From Haematococcus lacustris (taxonomy: Eukaryota; Chlorophyta; Chlorophyceae; Chlamydomonadales; Haematococcaceae): DNA of 64,000 bases. Below are positions 63,461-64,000 of this stretch, piece by piece (within the stretch, counting starts at the first letter, position 1; each line of letters opens with the position of its first letter). The DNA is taken from assembly GCA_030144725.1 (NCBI GenBank), contig JASKMD010000029.1, forward strand, positions 15,100,280-15,164,279, written 5' to 3'. The notes below the pieces were generated by a model. That model did no database searches and had not been told where the DNA came from. It was given only the letters and a program-made list of their open reading frames with translations. Both the position numbers and the translations under genes were made by a program.

Positions 63461-64000
63461 TAGGGGTCTATGCGTACAGTCTGCTGTGCATCAGGGGAAA
63501 GGGGCTGCTGTTGCTGAGCAGCAAGTGATCTGTGTAGCGTGAGGCCTGTGGTGCAGCAATGCACACACCTGTGGACTCCATGCGGGACGCGGTGTTCACC
63601 GTGTCTGCATGAAAGAACACGCAGAAGGATATGGCATTTTTCACGTGACTGACAGCACGCTTCAGCCACAACCTGGCAGGCTCAGGCATGCACCATGGCA
63701 TGGGGGTTGTTGAGGCATGGGGGTTGTTGACATCTGCTGTCTGCCTTTACTGGATGAGATCAGGCGAGGACTGGCAAGATGCTGGCAAACAGTAGGGATA
63801 CTTTTGCTGGTCGTTGTATGTTGTATGTATACAAAGGCGTTGTATGTGAACTAATCGGTTACAGTGCACGACTTGCAAGCACTCAGGACCCAGACGGCCC
63901 TGTGAGCAACCTACAGCACCTTGCTCGAGTACAACACAACGTAAGCCCTTCATCCACTCGCTGCAGCTGTCACCTGGCAGCAGGCTTGGACACAGACTTA
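63461..64000. other. No gene seen
   Basis: Short frames only. GGGGGTTGTTGAGGCATG-like words repeat once near 63700-63735 and TTGTATGT words near 63813-63850. Confidence 0.5.

Overview
The window reads as nuclear DNA of a volvocalean (chlorophycean) green alga; the style of the repeats and predicted proteins suggests something near Haematococcus or Chlamydomonas. The reasons are short phase-consistent GT-AG introns, Ala/Gln/Pro/Ser-rich low-complexity coding sequence, a ciliary gene (CEP290), an Aurora/CALK-like kinase, chromodomain Ty3/gypsy and Ty1/copia retrotransposons, and long G-rich satellites. Two runs of exactly 500 N (1420-1919, 59640-60139) are scaffold gaps. The species name is inference; no marker gene is present.

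Layout. 1-2529: non-coding, with a 130-bp direct repeat, a G-rich minisatellite and a gap. 2530-10677: nested retrotransposons. A degenerate chromovirus (gag and protease pieces at 2530-4240, gag N-terminus and 5' LTR at 9434-10677) is interrupted by a younger chromovirus (4393-9276, CTCAT target duplication). 10678-11478: a GGGGA satellite. 11852-18256: a second chromovirus of a different family with 237-bp LTRs, GCTGT target duplications and a polypurine tract. 18257-19598: no genes, one 40-bp tandem repeat. 19599-25597: a Ty1/copia element whose 5' LTR carries a 624-bp hAT-type MITE.

25598-39085 is mixed: a SET-domain methyltransferase gene (+), a CCCGC satellite, a fragment resembling a Fanzor/TnpB-type RNA-guided nuclease (+), a Ser/Thr kinase gene (-, eight exons including a 9-nt microexon), and an unidentified Cys-rich gene (+).

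39858-59591 is one gene on the minus strand, CEP290, the coiled-coil protein of the ciliary transition zone. I traced 39 exons (about 2,340 residues); its N-terminus lies in or beyond the second gap. One intron is almost wholly a 19-bp minisatellite of exactly 118 units. 60140-64000 holds a lone candidate exon, a deleted second copy of the Fanzor-like family, a perfect hairpin and a repeated CNEC-motif fragment.

The host genes (SET, kinase, CEP290) are unrelated neighbours, not an operon; the kinase and CEP290 could both serve cilia. The most unusual item is the Fanzor-like family: it keeps the Glu and terminal Asp boxes in the expected order but lacks the zinc-ribbon cysteines and has a Pro-rich linker instead. 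Everything was read by eye; homology statements rest on recognised motifs, not searches.
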